Below are positions 16,408 to 24,450 of a stretch of DNA of 64,000 nucleotides, in pieces (within the stretch, counting starts at the first letter, position 1; each line of letters begins with the position of its first letter). The stretch is from contig NZ_FMYH01000004.1 of the NCBI RefSeq assembly GCF_900096585.1, positions 124,001 to 188,000 of the forward strand, written 5' to 3'. The notes under the pieces are model-generated. The model did no database searches, had not been told where the DNA came from, and was given only the letters and a program-made list of their open reading frames with translations. The DNA is from Sanguibacter gelidistatuariae. Lineage in GTDB: Bacteria > Actinomycetota > Actinomycetes > Actinomycetales > Cellulomonadaceae. The position numbers and the translations under genes are program-made.

Positions 16408-17160
16408 GTGACCCATCAACACGATTTTGCTGCCTACCTCTTCGATCTCGACGGGGTGCTGACACCCACCGCGGACGTTCACATGCTGGCCTGGTCCGAG
16501 CTCTTCAACACCTACCTGGAGGCTCGCGGCCTCAGCCCCGAGTACACCGAGCGTGACTACTTCGACTATGTCGACGGCAAGCCCCGCTACGAAGGTGTGC
16601 GTTCCTTCCTGGAGTCCCGTGGCATCGAGCTGCCCTATGGCGACCCGAGCGACGCGGCTGACCAGGAGACGGTGTGCGGTCTGGGGAACCGTAAGAATGC
16701 CGTGTTCTCATCGATCCTGGAGAAGGACGGCGTGGACCCGTACCCCGGGTCGGTGAAGTTCCTCGACGCGTTGGCGAAGACGGGGGCCAAGGTCGCCGTG
16801 GTCTCGAGCTCGCGCAACGCCCCGGTTGTGCTGGCCGCTGCTGGTCTCAGCGATCGCTTCGAGGTCGTCATCGACGGGCAGGTCGCAGCGGCGAAGGGCC
16901 TGCCGGGTAAGCCTGCGCCTGACACCTACGAGTACGCGGCGTCGTTGCTGGGTGTTCCGGCCTCGGCCGCCGTTGTCGTCGAGGACGCACTATCTGGTGT
17001 TGCCTCCGGCCGGGCTGGTAGTTTTGGTCTGGTCATCGGTGTTGATCGTGGCGCCGGAGTCGAAGCCCTCCTCGAGGCGGGAGCCGATGTTGTCGTCGCC
17101 GACCTGGGCGAGCTGACTGATGACTCTTTGACCGTTCGACTTCCGAAGGACCCCTCGTGA
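16408..17160 (+). CDS. pgmB: Beta-phosphoglucomutase-family HAD phosphotransferase
   Basis: 250 residues, leaderless GTG start. HAD motif I 'FDLDGVLTPTADVH' (near residues 10-24) has the nucleophile Asp and acid/base Asp. The 'VVSSSRNAPVVLAAAGLSDRFE' block gives motif II, 'GLPGKPAPDTYEYAASLLGV' motif III (Lys), and 'AAVVVEDALSGVASG' motif IV. This subfamily interconverts beta-glucose-1-phosphate and glucose-6-phosphate. It overlaps the next gene by four bases (GTGA); inverting GH65 phosphorylases release beta-glucose-1-phosphate, so the pair forms a complete short pathway. Confidence 0.9.
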   Translation: MTHQHDFAAYLFDLDGVLTPTADVHMLAWSELFNTYLEARGLSPEYTERDYFDYVDGKPRYEGVRSFLESRGIELPYGDPSDAADQETVCGLGNRKNAVFSSILEKDGVDPYPGSVKFLDALAKTGAKVAVVSSSRNAPVVLAAAGLSDRFEVVIDGQVAAAKGLPGKPAPDTYEYAASLLGVPASAAVVVEDALSGVASGRAGSFGLVIGVDRGAGVEALLEAGADVVVADLGELTDDSLTVRLPKDPS

Positions 17161-19664
17161 CAACAACTTTTCCTGGCGGAATCGACGTCAGCGATTTGAT
17201 CGATCCAATCGACCGGGGCCGGTTCCCCGTCGACCCCTGGCGGCTGACCGAGTCGGTGTACTGCGCCAAGGACCTCGGCGTCAGCGAGACGCTGTTCTCC
17301 GTGGGCAACGGATATCTCGGCATGCGCGGGAACGTCCCCGAAGGACGCGACTCCCACGCGCACGGGACCTTCATCAACGGATTCCACGAGACCTGGGCCA
17401 TCCGCCATGCAGAGGAGGCATACGGCTTCGCGAAGGTCGGCCAGACGATCGTCAACGTCCCGGACGCCAAGATCATCCGTCTCTACGTCGATGACGAGCC
17501 GCTGCTCCTCAGTGTCGCCGACCTGCTCTCCTACGACCGCTCCCTCGACTTCTCCTCCGGGGTGCTCAGCCGTGACCTCGTCTGGCAGACGCCGTCGGGC
17601 AAACGGGTGCACGTGCGTGCCCAGCGCATGGTCTCCTTCACCGAGCGCCATCTCGCCATCATGACCTTCGAGGTCACCATGCTCGACGACGACGCCCCAG
17701 TGGTGATCTCCAGTCAGATCCTCAACCGCCAGGACGGTCAGGACGAGTACAACGTCCCTTCGGCAGCCATGGGCGAGGGCTTCGACCCCCGCAAGGCCGA
17801 ACAGTTCGAAGGTCGCGTCCTGCAGCCGTGCTCGCAGTGGATCAGCGACGAGCGTGCGGTCCTGACCTACCGCTGCACCGACTCAGGGATGACCCTCGCC
17901 GTCGCGGCCGACCACAAGATCGTCACCGACAACGACTACGAGCTCCTCACCGAGATCGACAAGGACTTCGCCAAGCACGTCTACCGTGTCAAGGCCAAGC
18001 CCGGCCAGACGATCACCGTCACCAAGACCGTCAGCTACCACACCTCCCGCGGCATCCCGCCGCTCGAGCTGGTCGACCGCTGCCGCCGCACCCTCGACCG
18101 CGTCATCACCGAGGGCATCGACGTCCAGTTCGAGAAGCAGCAGGAGTGGCTCGACGACTACTGGGCCCGCACCGACGTGGTCATCGGCGGGCAGCCCGAG
18201 CTGCAGCAGGCCGTCCGCTGGAACCTCTTCCAGCTCGCGCAGGCCACCGCGCGCGCCGAGACCAACGGCGTCCCCGCGAAGGGCCTCACGGGCTCCGGGT
18301 ACAGCGGCCACTACTTCTGGGACCAGGAGATCTACGTCCTGCCGTACCTGACGTACACCTCCCCGCACAGCGCCCGCAGCGCCCTGCGCTTCCGCTACGC
18401 CATGCTCGACGCCGCGCGCCGTCGGGCACGAGAGCTCACCCAGGACGGGGCGCTGTTCCCGTGGCGCACCATCAACGGTGAAGAGGCCTCCGCGTACTAC
18501 GCAGCGGGAACCGCGCAGTACCACATCGACGCGGACATCTCCTACGCGCTGAGCCAGTACGTCGGCGCCACGGGCGACACGGACTTCATGTCCCGGGAGG
18601 CGATCGACATCCTCGTCGAGACCGCCCGCATGTGGGCCGACCTCGGGTTCTGGCGCACCAACGGGGCCGAGGTCTTCAACATCCACGGCGTCACCGGACC
18701 CGACGAGTACACGACCGTCGTCGACAACAACCTCTACACGAACGTCATGGCACGGTTCAACCTGCGCCGCGCCGTCGAAGAGGTCTACCGGCTCCGCACC
18801 GAAGACCCCATCGCCTACGAGCGCATGGTGTCGCGGTTGAACCTCGATCTCGACGAGGTCAAGGAGTGGGGCCGCGCAGCGGAAGGGATGTGCATCCCCT
18901 ACGACAAAGAGCTCGGCATCCACCCGCAGGACTCGCACTTCCTCGAACGTGAGATGTGGGACCTGCCCAACACCCCCGCGTCCAACCGCCCGCTCCTGCT
19001 GCACTACCACCCGCTGGTCATCTACCGCTTCCAGGTGCTCAAGCAGGCCGACGTCGTGCTCGCGCTGTTCTTGCAGGGGGAGGACTTCACCCCGGAAGAG
19101 AAGCTCGCAGACTTCCAGTACTACGACCCGATCACCACGGGTGACTCCACGCTCTCAGCCGTGGTCCAGTCGATCATCGCCGCCGAGGTGGGCTACCAGG
19201 ACCTCGCGCTGGAGTACTTCACGTCGTCGCTCTTCGTCGACCTGGGCGACCTCCACCACAACACCGCCGACGGTGTGCACGTCGCCTCCGCCGGTGGAAT
19301 CTGGGAGTCCCTCGTCTTCGGCTTCGGAGGCATGCGCGACCACCGTGGCGTCATCACGATCGACCCGCGCCTCCCCCTGGGCTGGGACGACCTCACCTAC
19401 CGGATCACGCTCAAGGGCACCCGCGTGCGGGTCTGCGTGCGTCCCACCGAGATCGAGCTGGTCGTCGAGGACGGCGACACGGCGGACGTCATGGTCCGCG
19501 GCGTCCCCGTCACAGTGACTGATGCTCCGCAGATCATCGCGCTGGACGGACAAGGCCCCCGGATCGACGGCCACCCGACCGTGCTCGTGGCAGCAGGGCA
19601 ACGACGCGCAGACGGAACGGTCATGGTCCCGTCAGTGCCGCACTGCCCCACCGCTGCCAACTAG
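17157..19664 (+). CDS. Glycoside hydrolase family 65 disaccharide phosphorylase
   Basis: 835 residues, near the usual length for maltose, trehalose, kojibiose and nigerose phosphorylases. An N-terminal beta-sandwich ('ETLFSVGNGYLGMRGNVPEG' near residue 45) precedes an (alpha/alpha)6 barrel. The general acid is Glu517 in TGPDEYTTVVDNN. The phosphate-binding HHNTADGVHVASAGGIWESLVFGFGG region closes the barrel and 'YHPLVIYRFQVLKQADVVLALFLQG' is a family signature. It cleaves an alpha-glucoside with phosphate to beta-glucose-1-phosphate in the cytoplasm. Linkage specificity cannot be read. Translation is coupled to pgmB; an operator-like sequence lies in codons 14-18. Confidence 0.92.
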   Translation: MTTTFPGGIDVSDLIDPIDRGRFPVDPWRLTESVYCAKDLGVSETLFSVGNGYLGMRGNVPEGRDSHAHGTFINGFHETWAIRHAEEAYGFAKVGQTIVNVPDAKIIRLYVDDEPLLLSVADLLSYDRSLDFSSGVLSRDLVWQTPSGKRVHVRAQRMVSFTERHLAIMTFEVTMLDDDAPVVISSQILNRQDGQDEYNVPSAAMGEGFDPRKAEQFEGRVLQPCSQWISDERAVLTYRCTDSGMTLAVAADHKIVTDNDYELLTEIDKDFAKHVYRVKAKPGQTITVTKTVSYHTSRGIPPLELVDRCRRTLDRVITEGIDVQFEKQQEWLDDYWARTDVVIGGQPELQQAVRWNLFQLAQATARAETNGVPAKGLTGSGYSGHYFWDQEIYVLPYLTYTSPHSARSALRFRYAMLDAARRRARELTQDGALFPWRTINGEEASAYYAAGTAQYHIDADISYALSQYVGATGDTDFMSREAIDILVETARMWADLGFWRTNGAEVFNIHGVTGPDEYTTVVDNNLYTNVMARFNLRRAVEEVYRLRTEDPIAYERMVSRLNLDLDEVKEWGRAAEGMCIPYDKELGIHPQDSHFLEREMWDLPNTPASNRPLLLHYHPLVIYRFQVLKQADVVLALFLQGEDFTPEEKLADFQYYDPITTGDSTLSAVVQSIIAAEVGYQDLALEYFTSSLFVDLGDLHHNTADGVHVASAGGIWESLVFGFGGMRDHRGVITIDPRLPLGWDDLTYRITLKGTRVRVCVRPTEIELVVEDGDTADVMVRGVPVTVTDAPQIIALDGQGPRIDGHPTVLVAAGQRRADGTVMVPSVPHCPTAAN
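17196..17208. promoter_or_regulatory. Operator-like sequence inside the GH65 gene
   Basis: The complement reads TTGGATCGATCAA, identical over 13 bases to the site at 24319-24331 in the lacI/debranching intergenic region. It lies 39 bases into the GH65 coding sequence. It could act as a roadblock or serve an internal promoter; chance cannot be excluded. Confidence 0.45.
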
Positions 19665-19674
19665 CCCCGCGAAA

Positions 19675-19722
19675 CGGCTCAGGGCCGGTGGTCCCCGTGT
19701 GGGGAGCACCGGCCCTGAGCCG
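19675..19722. terminator. Bidirectional terminator between GH65 and the permease operon
   Basis: CGGCTCAGGGCCGGTG (19675-19690) and CACCGGCCCTGAGCCG (19707-19722) are perfect 16-base arms around a GTCCCCGTGTGGGGAG loop that can itself pair. Both flanking genes converge on it. Confidence 0.88.
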
Positions 19723-19740
19723 CTCTGGCGTGGCGGAGAG

Positions 19741-20640
19741 CTACTCCTTCACGGCACCGTCGGAGGAGTTCATGATCTTCTTCTGGAAGATGAAGAACAG
19801 CACCGCGACAGGAATCGTCATGATCGTGGCGGCGGCCAGCTTGATGGGGTACTGGGTTCCGGCGCTCAGCGCCCCAGATGCAAGTTGAGCAACACCCTTC
19901 GTGAGGGTGAACAGCTCAGGCGACTGCGTCGAGATGATCATGTGTGACATCTCGTTCCAGGATCCTTGGAACGACAGAATGAAGATGGTGACCAGAGCAG
20001 GTCGAGCCATCGGGAGAACCACGGACCAGAACCGGCGGAACACCCCAGCCCCGTCGATGCGGGCTGCCTCCTCGACCGACGCGGGGATCGACTCGAAGAA
20101 GTTCTTCATGATGAAGATCCCCGCGGCGTCTGCCAGCAACGGGATGGTCATACCGGCGTACGTGTCATACATGCCCAGCTCGTTGATGACCAAGAACTTC
20201 GGGATGAGCAGGACGACCGACGGGACGGACATGACCGCGATGAGCAAGGCGAAGACCAGCCCGCGCCCAGGAAACCGCAACCGCGACAAGGCGTACCCGG
20301 CGAGGGAGTTGAAGAACACCCGACCGCTGGTCACCACGACCGTCACGATGGCGGAGTTCTTGAACCACGTCGGGAAGTCCGCCTCGAAGAGACGCTGCAA
20401 CGCCTCGGTGCTGAACGTCTGAGGGATCAGGCTGATGGGGTTCGCAGCCGCATCAGGGTCCAGCTTGAAGGAGTTCGCGATCGAGATGAGGAACGGGTAG
20501 ATGTAGACCAGCGCCAGGATGCCCAGCGCGATGTACACGAGGATCCCGCTGTAGCGGCTGCGGCGAGCCAGCTTGTCGAAGCGTCGGTTCTTCGCGCTAC
20601 GAACCTCAGGAACGGTGTGTTGAAGTTCGCTGGCGGTCAT
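19741..20640 (-). CDS. Carbohydrate ABC transporter permease, MalG type
   Basis: 299 residues with six predicted membrane segments, the first at about 30-50 ('GILVYIALGILALVYIYPFLISIANSF'). The EAA loop reads 'EEAARIDGAGVFRRFWSVVLPMARPALVTIFILSF', where the ATPase docks. It is the second permease of a CUT1 importer. Its ATG overlaps the MalF-type gene's stop by four bases. No ATPase gene is in the window, so a shared MsmK/UgpC-type ATPase elsewhere is assumed. Confidence 0.92.
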   Translation of the reverse strand: MTASELQHTVPEVRSAKNRRFDKLARRSRYSGILVYIALGILALVYIYPFLISIANSFKLDPDAAANPISLIPQTFSTEALQRLFEADFPTWFKNSAIVTVVVTSGRVFFNSLAGYALSRLRFPGRGLVFALLIAVMSVPSVVLLIPKFLVINELGMYDTYAGMTIPLLADAAGIFIMKNFFESIPASVEEAARIDGAGVFRRFWSVVLPMARPALVTIFILSFQGSWNEMSHMIISTQSPELFTLTKGVAQLASGALSAGTQYPIKLAAATIMTIPVAVLFFIFQKKIMNSSDGAVKE

Positions 20641-21821
20641 CGTTGGTCCCCTTCGCCGGGTGTGGAGTCATCCATCTGGGCGCCGGACGCTGTCGGAACC
20701 AGAGGAGATGTAGGCGTCGCTGGGACGACGGCGCTGGGTGGTCCGTCGCGGTAGAAACGCTTGCGCTTGGGCAGAGTCTTGCGGTCCCGCAGCACGATGC
20801 GCTGCAGGATCGTCATGGCGACGATGATCGCGAACAGGATGAACGCGATGGCCGCACCGCGACCCCACTGGTTGTTCTGGAACGACGAGCTGTACGACAG
20901 GTACGCCGGGGTCAACGTGGTCTTCGACGGGTTGCCTTTCGTCCCGACGTAGATCTGGTCGAATACCTGCCACGTCCCGATGAGCCCCAGGGTCAGCACG
21001 GTGAACGTCGTCGGCTTGAGCATCGGCAACGTGATGTGCCAGAACCGCTGCCACCCGCTGGCGCCGTCCATGATGCCCGCCTCCTCGACCTCACCCTGCA
21101 GGTTCTGCAGGGCAGAGATGAACAGGAGCATGAACGTGCCGGAGGTGGTGAAGACCGCCATGATGATGAACACGCACATGGCGGGGCTGGGGCCGGAGAG
21201 CCACTGCCACCAGCTGTTCCCCAAGAATCCGTGGCCGGCCAGGGCCGCTGGTGGGGTGTCTATCCCCATGTTGCCCAGGGCCATGTGGAGGATCCCCTTG
21301 GGATCAGAGAACCACTGCGGACCGTTCACACCGATGGCATGGAGCGCCTTGTTCACAGCACCGGTCGTGGAGAACAAGAAGAGGAAGATGACGGTGATCG
21401 CGACGGAGCTGGTCACCGACGGGAAGTAGAAAGCCGTCCGGAAGAACCCGCGACCCTTGAGGACGCGACGGTTGACCATGACAGCCAAGAACAGTGAGAG
21501 TGCTGTCTGGATGGGGATGACCAGCAGCACGTAATAGCTGTTGTTCTTGATGGACATACCGAAGTCGGACTGCGCCAGCCCGGGCTCTGTCAGCAGCTTG
21601 GCGTAGTTGTCGGTGCCCACGAAGTTCACCGTGCTGGCGAAGGGGCTCCCGCGACCGGTCCAGTCAGAGACGGAGACCCATGCTGCCATGAGGACCGGGA
21701 TGACCAGGAACAGTCCCAGGATGATGACCATGGGGCTGATGAACAGCCAGCCTGCGACGGCTTCGTGCCCGTGTGCGCCGCCTTCTTTTGGTTTCTTGAG
21801 GCGTTTCATCATGCCAGCCAA
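20637..21821 (-). CDS. Carbohydrate ABC transporter permease, MalF type
   Basis: 394 residues. The N-terminus is basic and Lys-rich; the first membrane segment (about 25-45, 'LFISPMVIILGLFLVIPVLMAAWVSVSDW') is typical of CUT1 MalF/UgpA. The EAA loop is 'EEAGIMDGASGWQRFWHITLPMLKPTTFTVLTLGLIG'. A longer periplasmic region (about 150-215) and a Pro-rich C-terminal tail extend it beyond the common 300 residues. It pairs with the downstream MalG-type subunit, to which it is translationally coupled. Confidence 0.92.
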   Translation of the reverse strand: MAGMMKRLKKPKEGGAHGHEAVAGWLFISPMVIILGLFLVIPVLMAAWVSVSDWTGRGSPFASTVNFVGTDNYAKLLTEPGLAQSDFGMSIKNNSYYVLLVIPIQTALSLFLAVMVNRRVLKGRGFFRTAFYFPSVTSSVAITVIFLFLFSTTGAVNKALHAIGVNGPQWFSDPKGILHMALGNMGIDTPPAALAGHGFLGNSWWQWLSGPSPAMCVFIIMAVFTTSGTFMLLFISALQNLQGEVEEAGIMDGASGWQRFWHITLPMLKPTTFTVLTLGLIGTWQVFDQIYVGTKGNPSKTTLTPAYLSYSSSFQNNQWGRGAAIAFILFAIIVAMTILQRIVLRDRKTLPKRKRFYRDGPPSAVVPATPTSPLVPTASGAQMDDSTPGEGDQR

Positions 21822-21863
21822 GGGTCTCTCGTTCCGTGATGTAAATCGTTGTAAAGATGGTCC

Positions 21864-21901
21864 AGTGGGCGCTGGTCACCGTGAGGTGGCCAGCGCCCAC
21901 T
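21864..21901 (-). terminator. Hairpin between binding-protein and permease genes
   Basis: AGTGGGCGCTGG (21864-21875) pairs with CCAGCGCCCACT (21890-21901), with further CAC/GTG pairing in the loop. It follows the binding-protein stop by about 20 bases within one operon. Such a structure can protect or partly terminate the upstream message so that binding protein exceeds permease. Confidence 0.6.
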
Positions 21902-21921
21902 GAGTGAGAACTGCTGACGAG

Positions 21922-23151
21922 CTACTTGCTGATGGATTCCAGGTTCGTCTGGGTGCTCTCGAGGATGGTCTTGGGGTCCCCGGTGCTCAATGACTGGATC
22001 TGGGAGTTGAGCTCGTCGATGACGTCCTTGATCCCGACGATGTTCGGGATCGACTTGGCGTAGTCGGCGCCTTCGATGAACGGTGCAAGAGCCGGGTTGT
22101 CGGTCTTCCACTGGTCAGCGGTGGAGACGACAGCGGGCATCACACCGAAGTCCGTGGCGAAGGTCAGCTGCTGCGTGGGCTGCGTCAGGTACTCGACGAG
22201 CTTGGTGGCGTTGTCCTTGTTCTGGGAGTCGGCGGCGATTCCCCACCCACCGTTGAACTGCATGGTGCCCTTGCCGGCGGGGCCCGCAGGCAGCTCAGCG
22301 ACGGTGTACTTGACGTCTGGGTAGGTGTTCGTGAGCGCACCGGTGATCCAGTTGCCCTCGATGGTCATCGCAGCGGCACCCGTTCCGAACGCTTCGCCAC
22401 CCCAACCGGCCCCGACCTCAGAGGCGTACTTCATGGATCCGGACGTGAGCAGGCTCTGGACGTAGGTCAGCGCTTCGACGTTCTCGGGGGAGTCCGCCGT
22501 GACGGCTCCCTTGTCGTCGACGAGCCAGCCGCCGTTCTGAGCGAAGAACGCACCCACGCGGGCGAACTCGGGGCTGATCGACAGGCCGACGGTGTCACCG
22601 GTGGTGAGCTTCGCAGCGACCGTGCTGAGCTCGTCCCAGCTGGTGGGGATGTCAGCGTCGGTCAGGCCGGCTGCGGCCCACTTGTCGCTGTTGATGATCA
22701 GAGCAAGGGTGGAGAAGTCCTTCGGTGCGGCGTAGACCTGGCCGTCGTAGGTGAAGGAATCCATGATCGTGGGGTAGAAGTCGTCCTTGTTGGACAAGCC
22801 CTCCACGAAGGGGTCCAGCGAACCGTTGGACGCATAGGTCGCGATGGTGTCGTTGGTCAGGTAGAACACGTCCGCGGGGTTGCCACTGGCGAATCCCTGG
22901 GACAGCTGCTGCGCGATGTCGGAGGCGACACTGACCTTCGCCTTGACGCCGGACTCGGTCGACCAGGCCGCAACGGCGTCCGTGACTGCTTTGGTCTCAG
23001 CGTCGCCGGACGAACCGATGAGCACGTTGATGGTCGATGCTGACTCGGAGCTTGCGCCATTTGAGTCGTCGGAACCGCCGCCGCACGCAGCAAGCGCAAG
23101 TGCTCCCACAGCCGTCATGGCTACGGTGAGCATCATCTTCTTGTGAAACAT
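21922..23151 (-). CDS. Extracellular sugar-binding lipoprotein of a CUT1 ABC importer
   Basis: 409 residues. The signal peptide ends in the lipobox L-A-A-C-G (Cys near residue 23), so the mature protein is lipid-anchored outside the membrane. The fold is type 1 extracellular solute-binding: 'TINVLIGSSGDAETKAVTDAVAAWSTESGVKAKV', 'FASGNPADVFYLTNDTIA', 'PTSWDELSTVAAKL' and 'AAMTIEGNWITGAL'. AGAGGAG precedes the ATG. By context (GH65, debranching enzyme, LacI) an alpha-glucoside or malto-oligosaccharide is the likely ligand; this is inference. Confidence 0.92.
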   Translation of the reverse strand: MFHKKMMLTVAMTAVGALALAACGGGSDDSNGASSESASTINVLIGSSGDAETKAVTDAVAAWSTESGVKAKVSVASDIAQQLSQGFASGNPADVFYLTNDTIATYASNGSLDPFVEGLSNKDDFYPTIMDSFTYDGQVYAAPKDFSTLALIINSDKWAAAGLTDADIPTSWDELSTVAAKLTTGDTVGLSISPEFARVGAFFAQNGGWLVDDKGAVTADSPENVEALTYVQSLLTSGSMKYASEVGAGWGGEAFGTGAAAMTIEGNWITGALTNTYPDVKYTVAELPAGPAGKGTMQFNGGWGIAADSQNKDNATKLVEYLTQPTQQLTFATDFGVMPAVVSTADQWKTDNPALAPFIEGADYAKSIPNIVGIKDVIDELNSQIQSLSTGDPKTILESTQTNLESISK

Positions 23152-23183
23152 GATTCTCCTCTAGAGGTGGCGGGTTTGCCGGG

Positions 23184-24239
23184 TCAGGTAGTTGTGGGGG
23201 GCGTCGCCGTGGATCGGCGGGGGACCAGCCGGGGAGGCAGGAGGCGGTGCCCGGTGGAGTCTGGACGATCCTCAAGCTGAGCGATGAGCAGGTCGAGGGC
23301 CGCCTCAGCGACGGCGATCAATGGTTGGGCGACGGACGTCAGCCCGATGGCAGCGGCGACCGGGGTGTCATCAAAACCGACGACGGCGAAGGTCTCGCCG
23401 AGGGAGCGCGAGGCTTCGAGAGCCCCGAGGGCCAGCGAGTCTGAGGCGCAGACGACGGCCGTGGGGGCGGCCGGGTGGCCGGTGAGGCTGCGGATGGCGG
23501 CAGCTCCTTCGTTGACGCCGTCGGCGGTCTGCAGATCGAGGAGGTCCAGCTCGTCGTCGCCCAGCCCGGAGGTGCGCATGGCCTGCTGCCATCCGAGCCG
23601 ACGTTCGTCGCCGGTACCCGAGCCTGCCGGCCAGCCGATGAAGGCGATGCGGCGGTGGCCGCTGCTCAGCAGGTGCTCTGTGGCGGAGCGGGTTCCGAAG
23701 CTTCCGTCGACGTCGACCCAGGCATGGGGAGCAGTGCCGGACACGGCGGCGTGGGGGAGGGCCCAGGGGCGACCGAAGGTGACGAAGGGGATGTCGCGCG
23801 CGCTCAGCCACTCGGTGCGGACGTCGCCGTGGTGGGTGCTGGTGAGCACGAAGGCGTCGATGTCTGTGGTGTCGAGCAGCTCGCCGTAGCGGGCGATCTC
23901 GCCGGCGTCGTCGTCGGCGGTGAAGAGGGAGATACGGTAGCCATGCCGTTGCGCCCCCTCGGTGAAGGCGTGCAAGAAGCGGTCGAGGACGGCGCCGTTG
24001 ATCCCGTCGGTGACCTGCTCGAGGCGAAGTCCGATGACCCGGGAGCGCTTGGTGCGCAGCTGGCGCGCGGCGAGGTGCGGGCGGTAGTTCACCTCGTCGA
24101 GGACCGCGCGGACCTTGGCGAGGGTCTCGGCCTGAACGCGTGAGGGCTCGTTGAGGACGTTGGAGACTGTCTGGCGTGAGACGCCAGCGATTGCTGCGAC
24201 TGACGCCAGCGTTGGTCGTGCGCCCTGCGTGTGTAACAT
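23184..24239 (-). CDS. LacI-family transcriptional regulator
   Basis: 351 residues from ATG 24239, chosen because the helix-turn-helix begins about eight residues later: 'TLASVAAIAGVSRQTVSNVLNEPSRVQAETLAKVRAVLDEVNYRPHLAARQLRTKRS'. The periplasmic-binding-like effector domain follows, with 'VIGLRLEQVTDGINGAVLDRFLHAF', 'PTAVVCASDSLALGALEASRSLGETFAVVGFDDTPVAAAIGLTSVAQPL'. It heads the minus-strand operon with the binding protein 32 bp downstream and is divergent from the debranching gene. GATCGATC-centred palindromes in the intergenic space are its likely operators. Confidence 0.92.
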   Translation of the reverse strand: MLHTQGARPTLASVAAIAGVSRQTVSNVLNEPSRVQAETLAKVRAVLDEVNYRPHLAARQLRTKRSRVIGLRLEQVTDGINGAVLDRFLHAFTEGAQRHGYRISLFTADDDAGEIARYGELLDTTDIDAFVLTSTHHGDVRTEWLSARDIPFVTFGRPWALPHAAVSGTAPHAWVDVDGSFGTRSATEHLLSSGHRRIAFIGWPAGSGTGDERRLGWQQAMRTSGLGDDELDLLDLQTADGVNEGAAAIRSLTGHPAAPTAVVCASDSLALGALEASRSLGETFAVVGFDDTPVAAAIGLTSVAQPLIAVAEAALDLLIAQLEDRPDSTGHRLLPPRLVPRRSTATPPTTT

Positions 24240-24310
24240 CCCATCGCTCCTTCGCGAGTTCAGCGTCGGTCCGAAATAACTACCCCCGGAGCATCGGCGC
24301 ACCAGGTGCT

Positions 24311-24338
24311 TTGCCAGTTTGGATCGATCAACTAGTCT
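24311..24338 (+). promoter_or_regulatory. Promoter of the debranching-enzyme gene
   Basis: TTGCCA (24311-24316) and TAGTCT (24333-24338) are separated by 16 bases, with an operator-like palindrome inside the spacer and a second just downstream. A GGAGGA ribosome-binding site precedes ATG 24451, so this gene has a true leader of about 100 bases. Confidence 0.5.
24319..24331. promoter_or_regulatory. LacI-type operator 1
   Basis: TTGGATCGATCAA lies between the -35 and -10 elements proposed for the debranching gene. The same 13 bases (opposite strand) occur at 17196-17208 near the start of GH65. The core GATCGATC is shared with operator 2. Confidence 0.6.
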
Positions 24339-24352
24339 CTTAGGCACATGTG

Positions 24353-24364
24353 TTGATCGATCAA
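24353..24364. promoter_or_regulatory. LacI-type operator 2
   Basis: TTGATCGATCAA is a perfect 12-base palindrome with the central CpG typical of LacI/GalR-family sites. It lies about 15 bases downstream of the proposed -10 and 33 bases from operator 1. Confidence 0.65.
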
Positions 24365-24450
24365 ATCTGGGGTGGACCTCAGGATGTCTTCAACCGTGGC
24401 TCATGTCAAGTGCAACGATCTGACGGCCCAGGCTGTCTGGAGGAACATAG

